A DNA stretch of 64,000 nt from NCBI GenBank assembly GCA_958295885.1, contig OY282380.1, positions 2,914,001 through 2,978,000 of the forward strand, given 5' to 3'. Of this stretch, positions 45,707 through 54,684 are shown piece by piece; position 1 is the stretch's first letter, and each line of letters starts with the position of its first letter. Made by a program: the position numbers and the translations under genes. The notes below the pieces were generated by a model. The model was not told where the DNA came from and did not search any database. It worked only from the letters and a program-made list of their open reading frames with translations. Source of the DNA: Arenicellales bacterium (GTDB lineage: Bacteria > Pseudomonadota > Gammaproteobacteria > Arenicellales > JAJDZL01).

Positions 45707-46828
45707 TTAATGAACTTGAAGCGCCCGTTCTGGCGGCGTGTAGTCATAGCCCAGACATTTTGCGACTTCTTTATAGGTGACTTTTCCTCGGTAGACGTTC
45801 AGGCCGTTCATCAGGTTGCGATCTCTAGCGAGGGCTTCCCGACAGCCAAGATTGGCAATTTGAATTGCGAATGGCAGAACGACGTTATTCAGTGCATAGG
45901 TGGAAGTTTTTGGAACTGCCCCTGGCATGTTCGCAACGCAGTAATGCGTCACATCATGCATGGTATAGACGGGGTCGGAGTGTGTTGTGACGCGCGATGT
46001 TTCAAAGCAGCCGCCCTGGTCGATTGCCACGTCAATGACGACCGAACTCGGTCGCATGGCGCGTATCATTTCCTCGGTGACCAGCCGCGGTGTCGTCGCA
46101 CCGGGTATCAGGACAGCGCCAATCACGAGGTCGGCTTCAACGACGTGTTTTTCCAGTGCGCTTCTGGTCGAATAAATTCCGTTTGTGGTTCTTTTGAACA
46201 TTTTCCAGTGCGTATCCAAAACGTCTACATTGCGGTCCAGCAGCCAGACGTCTGCGCCCATTCCGACTGCGATATGCGTCGCATGGGTGCCGACCACGCC
46301 GCCGCCGAGGATCACAACTTTCGCCGGCTCAACGCCGGGCACTCCGCCAAGCAGCATTCCCGAACCCCCATGCGGGCGTTCCAGGCACCATGCGCCTTCC
46401 TGCACGGCCATGCGGCCGGCAACTTTGGACATGGGAGCCAGAATTGGCAGGCTGCCGTCATCGTGAGTGACGGTTTCATAGGCGATGCATACTGCACCGC
46501 TGTCGACCAGGTCGCGCGTCTGGTCCGGGTCTGGGGCCAGGTGCAGATAGGTGAACAGAATCTGATTTTCACGCAGCATGGCGCGTTCCAAAGCATTTGG
46601 TTCCTTGACCTTGATGATCATGTCCGCCGATTCGAAAACTTCTTTCGGTGTTTCGAAAATTTTCGCGCCGGCAGCCCTATAGTCCTGGTCGCTTGCGCTG
46701 ATGCCGCGTCCAGCACCGGACTGAACGTAAACTCCATGCCCTGCGTCTACAAGTTCCTGAACGCTTCCGGGTACCAGACCGACGCGGTACTCATCGGTTT
46801 TAGTTTCTGTGGGAACTCCAATTTTCAT
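45707..46828 (-). CDS. ald: Alanine dehydrogenase
   Basis: Regenerates pyruvate from the alanine made by the transaminase and releases ammonium. 373 residues: MKIGVPTETKTDEYRVGLVP, MIIKVKEPNALE (catalytic lysine), LFTYLHLAPDPDQ (catalytic histidine), NAD site KVVILGGGVVGTHATHIAVGMGA and GGCFETSRVTTHSDP. First gene of the ald-xsc-pta operon and divergent from the transaminase at 47124, with a 295-base intergenic region that must carry both promoters. Confidence 0.95.
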   Translation of the reverse strand: MKIGVPTETKTDEYRVGLVPGSVQELVDAGHGVYVQSGAGRGISASDQDYRAAGAKIFETPKEVFESADMIIKVKEPNALERAMLRENQILFTYLHLAPDPDQTRDLVDSGAVCIAYETVTHDDGSLPILAPMSKVAGRMAVQEGAWCLERPHGGSGMLLGGVPGVEPAKVVILGGGVVGTHATHIAVGMGADVWLLDRNVDVLDTHWKMFKRTTNGIYSTRSALEKHVVEADLVIGAVLIPGATTPRLVTEEMIRAMRPSSVVIDVAIDQGGCFETSRVTTHSDPVYTMHDVTHYCVANMPGAVPKTSTYALNNVVLPFAIQIANLGCREALARDRNLMNGLNVYRGKVTYKEVAKCLGYDYTPPERALQVH

Positions 46829-47123
46829 GTCGTATCGTACTGCAGATCAGTTGGTTTTCAGCAATGAACAAAGTAGCGGTTATGATATTCTATTAATGCC
46901 GAATACAGAAAAATAATCAGCATGCTGGCGACAGGTATAAAACGCAGGAGCGTAATGCAGTCCGTGCGGTTTTAGTCGGCTTCCCGTTCAGTTCGGGTGC
47001 CAGACGCGGTGAATGGCAGACTTTTGGTCGGGTGTTTCCGTGTAAAATACAATACAAAATGCCAGCATTCTTTATATTGACTAAATGTTTAAGTAATCTG
47101 TTCAATATTCGAGGTCCGCGACC

Positions 47124-48434
47124 ATGCGCATAGACTTGAAGTCATTAGAAAATCTGTGGATGCCGTTCACAAGCAATCGAGATTTCAAATCGAAACCCAG
47201 GTTAATTGAACGCGCCGAAGGCGTCTACCTCTATACTACGGACGGACATCAGATCATTGATGCTTCGTCGGGTTTATTCTGCTGTGCAGCTGGACACAGC
47301 CGTCCTGAAATCGCAGAAGCAGTTCAGCGACAGCTGAGCAAACTTGCTTACACCGCACCTTTTCAAATGGGGCATGAACTCTCTTTCGAGCTGGCGCGCC
47401 GCGTCGCCGAACTGTCCCCGGAGGGTCTGGACCGCGTCTTTTTCGTCAATTCAGGCTCAGAAGCGATTGACACTTCAATCAAGATCGCACTTGCTTACCA
47501 CTACGTTCGCGGGGAAGGACAGAGACAGCGGCTGGTTTCGCGGGAACGGGCTTATCACGGTGTTAATTTAGGGGGCACGGCTCTGAGTGGAATGGTGAAA
47601 AATCGACAGGCATTCGGCGTAGGCATGCCCGCAGTAGCTCATCTGCGTCATACCTGGCTGCCAGAAAATCGCTTTGTCCGCGGACAGCCTGAGCGGGGTG
47701 CTGAACTGGCTGACGACCTGGAACGAATCGTCAGCAACTACGGCGCCGATTCAATCGCAGCCTGTTTTGTCGAACCAATCGCAGGTTCAACCGGATGTCT
47801 CGTACCGCCTGTGGGTTATCTGGAACGACTGCGGGAGATTTGTGACGAAAACGGAATTCTGCTTGTTTTTGATGAAGTGATATGCGGATTCGGACGTACG
47901 GGAGAACCGTTCGCGTCGCAGAGTTTCAGCGTCAGGCCCGACATGATGACCTTGGCCAAAGCCTTGACGAACGCTGCTCAGCCCATGGGTGCGATTGCGG
48001 TGGGCCGAAAAGTGTATGACACGATTGTCAATGCAGCACCGGAGCGAACGATCGAGCTGTTTCATGGATATACCTATTCGGGGCACCCAGCAGCCTGTGC
48101 GGCGGGGATTGCTACGATGGACATCTATAAAAATGAAAACTTGTTCGAACGCGGAAGACGGCTCTCCGACTATTTTCTGGACCGGATTTTTTCGCTGCAG
48201 GACTGCGGCAGCGTCACGGACATCCGCGGCTATGGAATGCTTGCCGGAATTGATTTGGCGCCTTCAGGTCCTGCGGGCGACGCAGGCATCACAACCCAGA
48301 AGAAACTGTTCTGGGAAGGACTGCACGTAAAGTCGACGGGGGATGTGCTGATTGTCGCGCCGCCATTGATTTCAACGAAAGAACATGTCGACGAAATTCA
48401 TTACAAGCTGAAAAAGGTCCTGACAATTGTTTGA
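47124..48434 (+). CDS. Taurine/beta-alanine:pyruvate aminotransferase (class III)
   Basis: PLP transaminase, 436 residues, that removes the amino group of an omega-amino acid to pyruvate. Seen: ENLWMPFTSNRDFK, FVNSGSEAIDTSIKIALAYH, RERAYHGVNLGGTALSGM, FVEPIAGSTGCLVPPVGYLERL, LVFDEVICGFGRTGEPFA and TLAKALTNAAQPMGA with the PLP lysine, then FHGYTYSGHPAACAAG. The pattern is that of omega-amino acid:pyruvate aminotransferases acting on beta-alanine. Because it diverges from ald-xsc-pta it most likely serves as taurine:pyruvate aminotransferase (Tpa); beta-alanine as substrate is also supported by mmsA and panC downstream. Both may be true. Confidence 0.82.
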   Translation: MRIDLKSLENLWMPFTSNRDFKSKPRLIERAEGVYLYTTDGHQIIDASSGLFCCAAGHSRPEIAEAVQRQLSKLAYTAPFQMGHELSFELARRVAELSPEGLDRVFFVNSGSEAIDTSIKIALAYHYVRGEGQRQRLVSRERAYHGVNLGGTALSGMVKNRQAFGVGMPAVAHLRHTWLPENRFVRGQPERGAELADDLERIVSNYGADSIAACFVEPIAGSTGCLVPPVGYLERLREICDENGILLVFDEVICGFGRTGEPFASQSFSVRPDMMTLAKALTNAAQPMGAIAVGRKVYDTIVNAAPERTIELFHGYTYSGHPAACAAGIATMDIYKNENLFERGRRLSDYFLDRIFSLQDCGSVTDIRGYGMLAGIDLAPSGPAGDAGITTQKKLFWEGLHVKSTGDVLIVAPPLISTKEHVDEIHYKLKKVLTIV

Positions 48435-48573
48435 TCTAAAATTAAGGTAGATGGATATTTGACTTACAATGTTTATTTTCAGTGCATAATAACAGGATTG
48501 TTACAGAGCATTCGAATTTAAAAAAATTTGATAATGCAATTTTCATAATTTACTTAGGGAGGAAGTTCTCAAT

Positions 48574-49719
48574 ATGGCAATGAAAACTCCAGGCAACGTT
48601 AGTCGCCGAAAATTTATTAAGGCCACGGGTGCTGTCGGTGCTGCTGCGGCGATTGGTCCATGGGTAGTCAGTTCAAAAGTTTTGGCCTCATCTGGAGAAG
48701 TGAACGTTTTAATGTGGTCCGATTATCTGCCACCTGACTATTTGGCTGATTTTACAGCCGAATCAGGTATCACGGTCAACTACACCGGCATCGGGTCCAA
48801 TGAGGAAATCATCAATAAAATGAAAGCGACGAAAGGGAAGGGCGTAGACATCTGCAGCCCCACCAACGTGCGTTCCGGTCAGTGGATCGACCTAGACCTT
48901 CTTCAGCCTTGGGATTACAGCCGGATCCCAAATATGGGAAACGTCAATCCTGCAATGCTGAAAGTTGGTGATAAGGAATGGAATTTTGGCGATGCCGGTT
49001 CGCATTGGCTCCCACAAATCTGGGGCACCGAAGCGGTTTCGTGGAGAGTCGATCTATATTCGCCTCCTGGCGGTGAACCCAGCTACGGGAACATTTGGGA
49101 TGGTTCCGCAGAAGGAAATACGATGATTCGACCTCATTCCGGAATGCTGGGTGCGGGGCTCTACATGGAAACAATCGGCGAATTGGGAACCGGTGATGTC
49201 TGGCGCGCCTATCAAAGTGAAGACATCATGCGTCCGATCTGGGAAAAAATCACCGCTTTCTGCATCGCAAACAAGGGACAGATCAAGCTGTTCTGGAATG
49301 ATGCCGATGCACAGAAGAATGGTTTTCTGAATGATGGCGTTCTTGTCGGGCAGACTTGGGATGGTCCTCCGCTGGCCATGAAAACCGCCGGTGAACCGGT
49401 TCAGTACCAAGCGCCAAAAGAAGGCGCCCTTGCTTGGGTAGACGGCATGTCACTCTCCAAAGCAGCGGCCAACGTGGATCAGGCGTATGCATTCGTTGAG
49501 TTCGCATTCCGTCAGGAGCCAGCTGGGAAAGCAATTGATCAGCATGGTTACAATTCCGCCATCATCGGTGCTGACGTTCACGCGAGCGACAACTACAAGA
49601 AGAACTTTTCCGAAGCGTATCCAGGCCCAGCCCTGGCAAATCTAAATCCGTGGCCTGCTGAGCCACAGTGGTATGCGGATGTTCGAACCGAGTATCGAAA
49701 CAAATTTGTAAACGCTTGA
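48574..49719 (+). CDS. Polyamine-family ABC transporter, substrate-binding protein
   Basis: Periplasmic binding protein of the PotD/PotF type, 381 residues. The leader SRRKFIKATGAVGAAAAIGP is a Tat-like twin-arginine signal. The mature part starts VNVLMWSDYLPPDYLADFTAESG and continues with GSNEEIINKMKATKGKGVDI and FVEFAFRQEPAGKAID. GGGAGG lies upstream of the ATG. The family handles spermidine, putrescine, opines and other amines. Position beside the taurine cluster makes taurine or a similar amine a possible ligand, which is inference. A hairpin follows (49742-49773). Confidence 0.88.
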   Translation: MAMKTPGNVSRRKFIKATGAVGAAAAIGPWVVSSKVLASSGEVNVLMWSDYLPPDYLADFTAESGITVNYTGIGSNEEIINKMKATKGKGVDICSPTNVRSGQWIDLDLLQPWDYSRIPNMGNVNPAMLKVGDKEWNFGDAGSHWLPQIWGTEAVSWRVDLYSPPGGEPSYGNIWDGSAEGNTMIRPHSGMLGAGLYMETIGELGTGDVWRAYQSEDIMRPIWEKITAFCIANKGQIKLFWNDADAQKNGFLNDGVLVGQTWDGPPLAMKTAGEPVQYQAPKEGALAWVDGMSLSKAAANVDQAYAFVEFAFRQEPAGKAIDQHGYNSAIIGADVHASDNYKKNFSEAYPGPALANLNPWPAEPQWYADVRTEYRNKFVNA

Positions 49720-49741
49720 TCGTTCTATAGTTTCAAGACAG

Positions 49742-49773
49742 CCGATGCTCGCATTTTTAAGTGTGAGCATCGG
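49742..49773 (+). terminator. Hairpin after binding-protein gene
   Basis: CCGATGCTC pairs with GAGCATCGG around an AT-rich loop, 23 bases after the stop. No long T-run follows, so partial attenuation or mRNA-end protection is more likely than full termination; it would keep binding protein in excess over the membrane subunits. Confidence 0.6.
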
Positions 49774-49827
49774 TAATTTCAAACGAAACCGACAAGTGGC
49801 AGCTTGTCGATCTGAAGGTGTAAATGA

Positions 49828-50931
49828 ATGAGCGCAGATGTAAGACTTGAAAATGTCTGGATCCGATTCGGAGATTTTGTAGCTGCTCGCGAAGTCAATC
49901 TCCATATCCAGGGTGGAGAGTTTTTTACGATTCTCGGTCCTTCAGGATGTGGAAAAACCACTCTTCTGCGAGCGGTTTCTGGTTTTCTGGACCCATCGGA
50001 AGGGCGCGTACTGATCGGTGGGCAAGACATGGCAGGCATCGGCCCCAATCTTCGGCCAACCGCTCTTATCTTTCAGAATCTGGCTTTGTTTCCACTAATG
50101 AAGATTTGGGAGAACATCACCTTTTCACTGGAGGTAAAGGGTGTTGGCAAGCGAGATCGACGAAAGCGAGCGGATGAACTGCTGGAACTGATTGCTTTGA
50201 CCGGCCAGGGTGAAAAGATGGTCAACGAGCTGTCGGGTGGACAAAAACAGAGAGTGGCAATAGCGCGGGCGCTGGCTGCTCAGCCGGAGGTTCTGCTGCT
50301 GGATGAACCACTCAGTGCGCTGGACCTGAAACTTCGACAGCACATGCGTACTGAACTGCGCTCAATACAGCAGCGGGTAGGCATCACTTTCATCTATATC
50401 ACGCACGATCAGGGTGAAGCTCTTACGATGTCGGACAATGTCGCGGTCATGCGAGAAGGCATCATAGAACAGGTGACGGACAGCACTTCAATATACGATC
50501 ACCCTGACACGGCTTTTGTCGCATCGTTTGTTGGTGAGAACAATCGATTCGGCGGCAAGGTGGTTTCCACCGACAACAATTTTGCAATGGTTGAGACTCC
50601 AGAGGGCACAATTGACGCGCGTTGCAGACCAAACAGCGACGCGCCTCTAAAAGCAGGTGATGACGCATTTGTTTTCGTACGGCCCGAGTCGCTGCGGTAC
50701 GTAAATGGCTCAAGCTTGGACAACGTTATGAAGGCCAGTGTATACCACAAAGAATTCGAGGGACAGTTCTGGCAGGTTTTTCTGGATGTCGGCCCTCAGA
50801 AAAAACGCGTGAAGATGTCGTTTGTGAACGATGGCTCTGATCAGGAGCATCACAGAAACGAGGACGTGCATATTGGATTTTCAACCAATTCCGCAATTGC
50901 TCTGCCACAGGGAGCGTTAGCCGCAGAGTAG
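49828..50931 (+). CDS. Polyamine-family ABC transporter, ATPase (PotA-like)
   Basis: Cytoplasmic ATPase, 367 residues with C-terminal TOBE domain (about 290-360). Walker A GPSGCGKTTLLRA, Q-loop FQNLALFP, signature LSGGQKQRVAIARAL, Walker B LLLDEPLSALDLK, H-loop YITHDQGEAL. The ATG at 49828 has GAAGGTG upstream. 19 bases separate it from the first permease gene. Confidence 0.92.
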   Translation: MSADVRLENVWIRFGDFVAAREVNLHIQGGEFFTILGPSGCGKTTLLRAVSGFLDPSEGRVLIGGQDMAGIGPNLRPTALIFQNLALFPLMKIWENITFSLEVKGVGKRDRRKRADELLELIALTGQGEKMVNELSGGQKQRVAIARALAAQPEVLLLDEPLSALDLKLRQHMRTELRSIQQRVGITFIYITHDQGEALTMSDNVAVMREGIIEQVTDSTSIYDHPDTAFVASFVGENNRFGGKVVSTDNNFAMVETPEGTIDARCRPNSDAPLKAGDDAFVFVRPESLRYVNGSSLDNVMKASVYHKEFEGQFWQVFLDVGPQKKRVKMSFVNDGSDQEHHRNEDVHIGFSTNSAIALPQGALAAE

Positions 50932-50950
50932 CAATTGGAGTAATAGAGCC

Positions 50951-51874
50951 GTGGTTGCATACTGGCAAGAATTTTTTCGCCGGAACGGGGCAGCAGTCGC
51001 ACTGTTTCTGATTATCTCAGTCGGATTCTGGCTGTTCATGATGATCATTCTTCCTCAGCTGTTCATGTTCGACTTTTCCATCCGTGCGAACGTACCGCCG
51101 CCGAAGTTTGGAACGGAAGAACACTTCTACACGACTGAGCACTACAGATACATGCTGTTTGGCAGTGCGAAGTCGACAGAGTCCTTCAACATCATTGACC
51201 TGACCGTTTTTGTCCGAACCATCGGCGCCGCGATTTTCGTCACGCTGATTGATGTTGCATTGTGTTACCCAATTGCCTTCTATCTGGCGCACGTCGCAAT
51301 GGGAGGATGGAGCCGGCTGATGGTGCTGGCGCTGATCGTTCCATTTTGGGTCAACGAAATTCTGCGTGCATTCGCATTCAAAATTATTTTCGGTTCTGCC
51401 GGCGTATTCAACAACGTCTTGATGGCCATCGGTATTCTAGATCAGCCTTATGATTTCATAAGGAACGACATTGCGTTGTGGGCAGGACTGAGCTACGCCT
51501 TCATCCTGCTGATGGTCTTCCCCATTTACAATGCAGTTGAGAGTCTCGATAAAAATCAGATTGAAGCGGCCAGAGATCTCGGATCGCCGTGGTGGCGCAT
51601 TCATTGGCGCATTGTCATACCTCATGCAAAGCCCGGCATCACTTCCGGCTGCACAATGGTATTCATGCTGACCGCAGGCGCATTGGCAGCGCCTCAAATT
51701 CTGGGTGGTCCCAGCAGTCTGTGGTTCACGCAGATCATTTATCAAGGCTTCAATCAGGCGGGCAACTGGGCGAGAGGATCCGCATACGCGATCATCCTGC
51801 TGATTTCCTGCATCATCCTTGTGCTTTTGCTGATGAAGGCATTCAAAGTCAAATTCGGTGAAATGATGAAATGA
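50951..51874 (+). CDS. Polyamine-family ABC transporter, permease 1 (PotB-like)
   Basis: 307-residue inner-membrane permease with six expected helices, the first AAVALFLIISVGFWLFMMIILP. The coupling loop reads QIEAARDLGSPWWRIHWRIVIPHAKPG (EAA motif). Start is GTG at 50951 with GGAG upstream. The end overlaps the second permease by four bases (ATGA). Confidence 0.92.
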   Translation: MVAYWQEFFRRNGAAVALFLIISVGFWLFMMIILPQLFMFDFSIRANVPPPKFGTEEHFYTTEHYRYMLFGSAKSTESFNIIDLTVFVRTIGAAIFVTLIDVALCYPIAFYLAHVAMGGWSRLMVLALIVPFWVNEILRAFAFKIIFGSAGVFNNVLMAIGILDQPYDFIRNDIALWAGLSYAFILLMVFPIYNAVESLDKNQIEAARDLGSPWWRIHWRIVIPHAKPGITSGCTMVFMLTAGALAAPQILGGPSSLWFTQIIYQGFNQAGNWARGSAYAIILLISCIILVLLLMKAFKVKFGEMMK

Positions 51875-53157
51875 TCGGAGAACGAATACAAAAGATTCTG
51901 ATAATTGGTTTTGTCCTATTCTTTTTTCTGTATTTGTTCGGACCTTTGATCGTAATGGGGCTTTCGGCGTTCAATTCGTCGACTTTCCCAAGAGTGGCGC
52001 CGTGGGAGTGTTTCTCTGTCGAGTGGTTCGACGTATTGATGAGCGACACTCGCTTGATGGAAGGACTTCGAAACAGCGTGTTCATCGGACTCGGTGTTGT
52101 CCTTGTCGCAGTACCGGTGGGTCTTGCCGGCGCACTCATGCTGATGCAGGCCAGACCTAGAATTCGGCCTTGGTACTATACGATTACCATTGCACCAATT
52201 CTGGTTCCTGGAGTTGTTCTCGGCATTTCTACTCTCCTGTTTTGGGATCGCATCGGTCTGATCCTTGGTTTAGGAGAGGGATCCATTTTCTATGACGGAA
52301 TATTTTTGACGATCATAGGCCAGTCAACCTTTATTTCAGCTTATGCAATGCTGATTTTCATCGCTCGTCTGCAGCGATTTGATGTCGAGCAGGAAGAAGC
52401 CGCCCTGGATCTTGGCGCTTCGCACGTACAGGTATTCACAAAGATTCTGCTGCCGTTTTTGAAACCGGCAATTGGGTCTGCTGCAGTGCTTGCTTTCTTG
52501 GCTTCTTTCGAAAACTACAACACGACGATTTTCACCATCGTATCAAGCAGCACCCTGACAACGGTTCTTGCGAGCAAAGTTCGGTACGGCATCGACCCTT
52601 CAATCAGTGCATTGGCAGTGTCAATTGTGGCGCTGACCCTGATTGGTGCAGTCATATACGAAATCTCGCAGCGGCGGGAAGCCAAGAAATTAAAATCGCA
52701 GGCGGCGGTCGCTCGTGGAAAAGCGACGCATGCCATAAAACAGCGGTCATTCTTTGTTGAGCCCGCGTTCATAATGGTTTTGGCAATTACCATCGCTGGA
52801 TTTGGGATAATTTATTTTGCCGGCACCATCGGAGTCGATGAGTGCAAAGTTGTGGTAAAAGAAGCGAAACAGGCCGAGATTAAAAGAAAGGTTGAACGAC
52901 GCCAAGCCCAAGACATGTTCAGGCAGACTGCTGAACAGCTCGGCAAACAGCCCGAAGTCAAAGAGGAAGTCGATCAGCCCAAAGTCACAGCCCCAGGTTC
53001 AGAAGGGTATCAAGGCATTTTTGCTCCACAAAATCTGCAGGAACAGGTAGGCGAAGGGCAGCAGGAAAGCGAACCTGCAGAAAGCAGCGGCAATACGGGG
53101 CTGTTTTCACCTGAAAATCTCCAGATTCAGGTTGATTCAAGCTCTGAAAACAATTAG
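51871..53157 (+). CDS. Polyamine-family ABC transporter, permease 2 (PotC-like) with C-terminal extension
   Basis: 428 residues, while PotC-type permeases usually have about 260-280. Residues 1-270 form the normal six-helix permease with coupling loop EEAALDLGASHVQVFTKILLP. After VIYEISQRREAKKLK comes a basic linker, an additional membrane segment FIMVLAITIAGFGIIYFAG (about 300-318), a charged coiled-coil-like helix KEAKQAEIKRKVERRQAQDM and a low-complexity acidic tail. The tail holds two copies of a short motif, GIFAPQNLQEQV and GLFSPENLQIQV, about 27 residues apart. The seventh helix would place the tail in the periplasm, where it might contact the binding protein; that is inference. The frame is open throughout, so it is not a sequencing frameshift. 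Confidence 0.88.
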   Translation: MIGERIQKILIIGFVLFFFLYLFGPLIVMGLSAFNSSTFPRVAPWECFSVEWFDVLMSDTRLMEGLRNSVFIGLGVVLVAVPVGLAGALMLMQARPRIRPWYYTITIAPILVPGVVLGISTLLFWDRIGLILGLGEGSIFYDGIFLTIIGQSTFISAYAMLIFIARLQRFDVEQEEAALDLGASHVQVFTKILLPFLKPAIGSAAVLAFLASFENYNTTIFTIVSSSTLTTVLASKVRYGIDPSISALAVSIVALTLIGAVIYEISQRREAKKLKSQAAVARGKATHAIKQRSFFVEPAFIMVLAITIAGFGIIYFAGTIGVDECKVVVKEAKQAEIKRKVERRQAQDMFRQTAEQLGKQPEVKEEVDQPKVTAPGSEGYQGIFAPQNLQEQVGEGQQESEPAESSGNTGLFSPENLQIQVDSSSENN

Positions 53158-53198
53158 AATCAAGAGCTTTTGTTAAACCATTCTGGTATTTCTGGCTC

Positions 53199-54251
53199 AT
53201 GCTACTGACGACATGTATTGGCGCTTATCCCAAACCTTCTTACTTGACACTGCCGGACTGGTTTAATCTGCCTGACGGTCCGGATTCTGCCGACCCGACA
53301 AAAAGTTGGGAGGCGGCTCTCAATGCGATGGGTGATTCTGCAGATGAAATCATCGCGAGAGCGAGCAGGCAGGTCATGGATGACCAGGCGGAAGCCGGCA
53401 TTGATATTCCGACCGACGGTGAAGTCAAGCGCGAAAACTATATTCATTACCACTGTCGGCATTTGAGCGGCATCGATTTTGCACGACTTTCCGTGCGCGA
53501 GCTGCGCGGTGGAACCTATTCCGCAGAACTTCCTACGATCACAAAACGCATCCGAGCAAGAGATGTCGGTTTTCTAGTCAGTGACTGGCAGCTCGCACAG
53601 TCGCATGCGCAGCGCCCTGTAAAAATTACGATGCCGGGCCCCATGACGGTTGCTGATACGAACGCGAATGAATTTTATGGGGCCGAGAAGGACTTGGGTG
53701 CGGATGTTGCCGATGCGCTGAATCAGGAAGTTCATGCGCTTGCAGAAGCGGGATGCGTTCACATTCAGGTTGATGAGCCGGTGTTCGCGCGCAAACCGGA
53801 TGTCGCACTGCAATACGGCGTAGAAAATCTCGAACGGGTGTTTCACGGAGTCCCCGATCACATCGTAAAAACGATGCACATGTGCTGCGGATACCCCGAC
53901 AGGCTGGACCGTCTGGACTATCCAAAAGCGGACCGCAGTGCTTATTTTCAAATAATTGATGCCATAGATGAAAGCTGTATTGACGCGGTTTCAATCGAGG
54001 ATGCGCATCAGCACAACGACTTGACGCTGCTTGACCGGGTTCAGAACACAAAGGTTATTTTCGGCGTGGTTGCGATTGCAATGAGCCGCGTTGAAACCGT
54101 GGACGAAATACGCTCTCGACTGAATCAGGCGCTTGAACATATTGACCGGGACCGACTGCTGGCGGCGCCTGACTGTGGACTCGGACTGCTTGGACGCAGG
54201 CTCTCGCGCGCCAAGCTGCACAATATGTGTCAAGCCGCGAAGAATCTGTAG
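53199..54251 (+). CDS. MetE-core (cobalamin-independent methionine synthase C-terminal domain) family protein
   Basis: 350-residue protein corresponding to only the catalytic half of MetE (Meth_synt_2 fold). It begins TTCIGAYPKPSYLTLPDWF and has IPTDGEVKRENYIHYHCRHL, HIQVDEPVFARK, the zinc-ligand segment TMHMCCGYPD and the second cysteine in LAAPDCGLGLLGRR. Core-only MetE proteins need another methyl donor protein or small donor and some are not methionine synthases. It follows the permease gene by 41 bases, so it may be co-transcribed with the importer and act on a methylated substrate brought in by it; this is inference. Confidence 0.82.
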   Translation: MLLTTCIGAYPKPSYLTLPDWFNLPDGPDSADPTKSWEAALNAMGDSADEIIARASRQVMDDQAEAGIDIPTDGEVKRENYIHYHCRHLSGIDFARLSVRELRGGTYSAELPTITKRIRARDVGFLVSDWQLAQSHAQRPVKITMPGPMTVADTNANEFYGAEKDLGADVADALNQEVHALAEAGCVHIQVDEPVFARKPDVALQYGVENLERVFHGVPDHIVKTMHMCCGYPDRLDRLDYPKADRSAYFQIIDAIDESCIDAVSIEDAHQHNDLTLLDRVQNTKVIFGVVAIAMSRVETVDEIRSRLNQALEHIDRDRLLAAPDCGLGLLGRRLSRAKLHNMCQAAKNL

Positions 54252-54254
54252 TCG

Positions 54255-54602
54255 TTACGGATTCTTATCCAAATCCGCGTTTGCGCGAAGCCGCTGCGCA
54301 GCCTGTGCTGCTTCATTTTTACACCAAGCCCGAAAACCGCCAAGACCTCGATTTTCCCATTCTCGATGAGCTTCCTTCCACGCCTGCATGCGGGCTTGCT
54401 CCAACTCTGATTTCGACAGCTGCTCAAGTTCCAATTTCTGTAGCAGCAGGGCCTGAAAACCCAGCAGTACCTGATCATCAACGAGTCCGCAATAGCTAGC
54501 AATTTCAAGGTCATAGTGCAATATGACCAATTCCGAGTCGGCGTGGGCGGGGAGTGCGGCGCCAGCGAGTGAAATGAATGCAATCAATAATCGAATTTGC
54601 AT
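54255..54602 (-). CDS. Small exported hypothetical protein
   Basis: 115 residues with a signal peptide (MQIRLLIAFISLAGAALPAHA). The mature part is helical and charged, with SYCGLVDDQVLLGFQALLLQ, ARMQAWKEAHREWENRGLGGFRAWC and an alanine-rich end. The two cysteines could form a disulfide in the periplasm. Similar short proteins exist in marine gammaproteobacteria as hypotheticals; no function is known to me. It converges with the MetE-core gene, leaving three bases between the stops. Confidence 0.65.
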   Translation of the reverse strand: MQIRLLIAFISLAGAALPAHADSELVILHYDLEIASYCGLVDDQVLLGFQALLLQKLELEQLSKSELEQARMQAWKEAHREWENRGLGGFRAWCKNEAAQAAQRLRANADLDKNP

Positions 54603-54684
54603 GAAGGAGCGAACTTCATTCTTGCTATACTAAATTAAAATGTCCACTTTACTATAAAACAGAAGCGAGGTTGGATTCACAGTT

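Noticed and set aside
48458..48490. Sigma-70 promoter before the polyamine-type binding protein
   Set aside because: TTGACT is followed by a possible CATAAT box at an unsuitable spacing; not strong enough to annotate.
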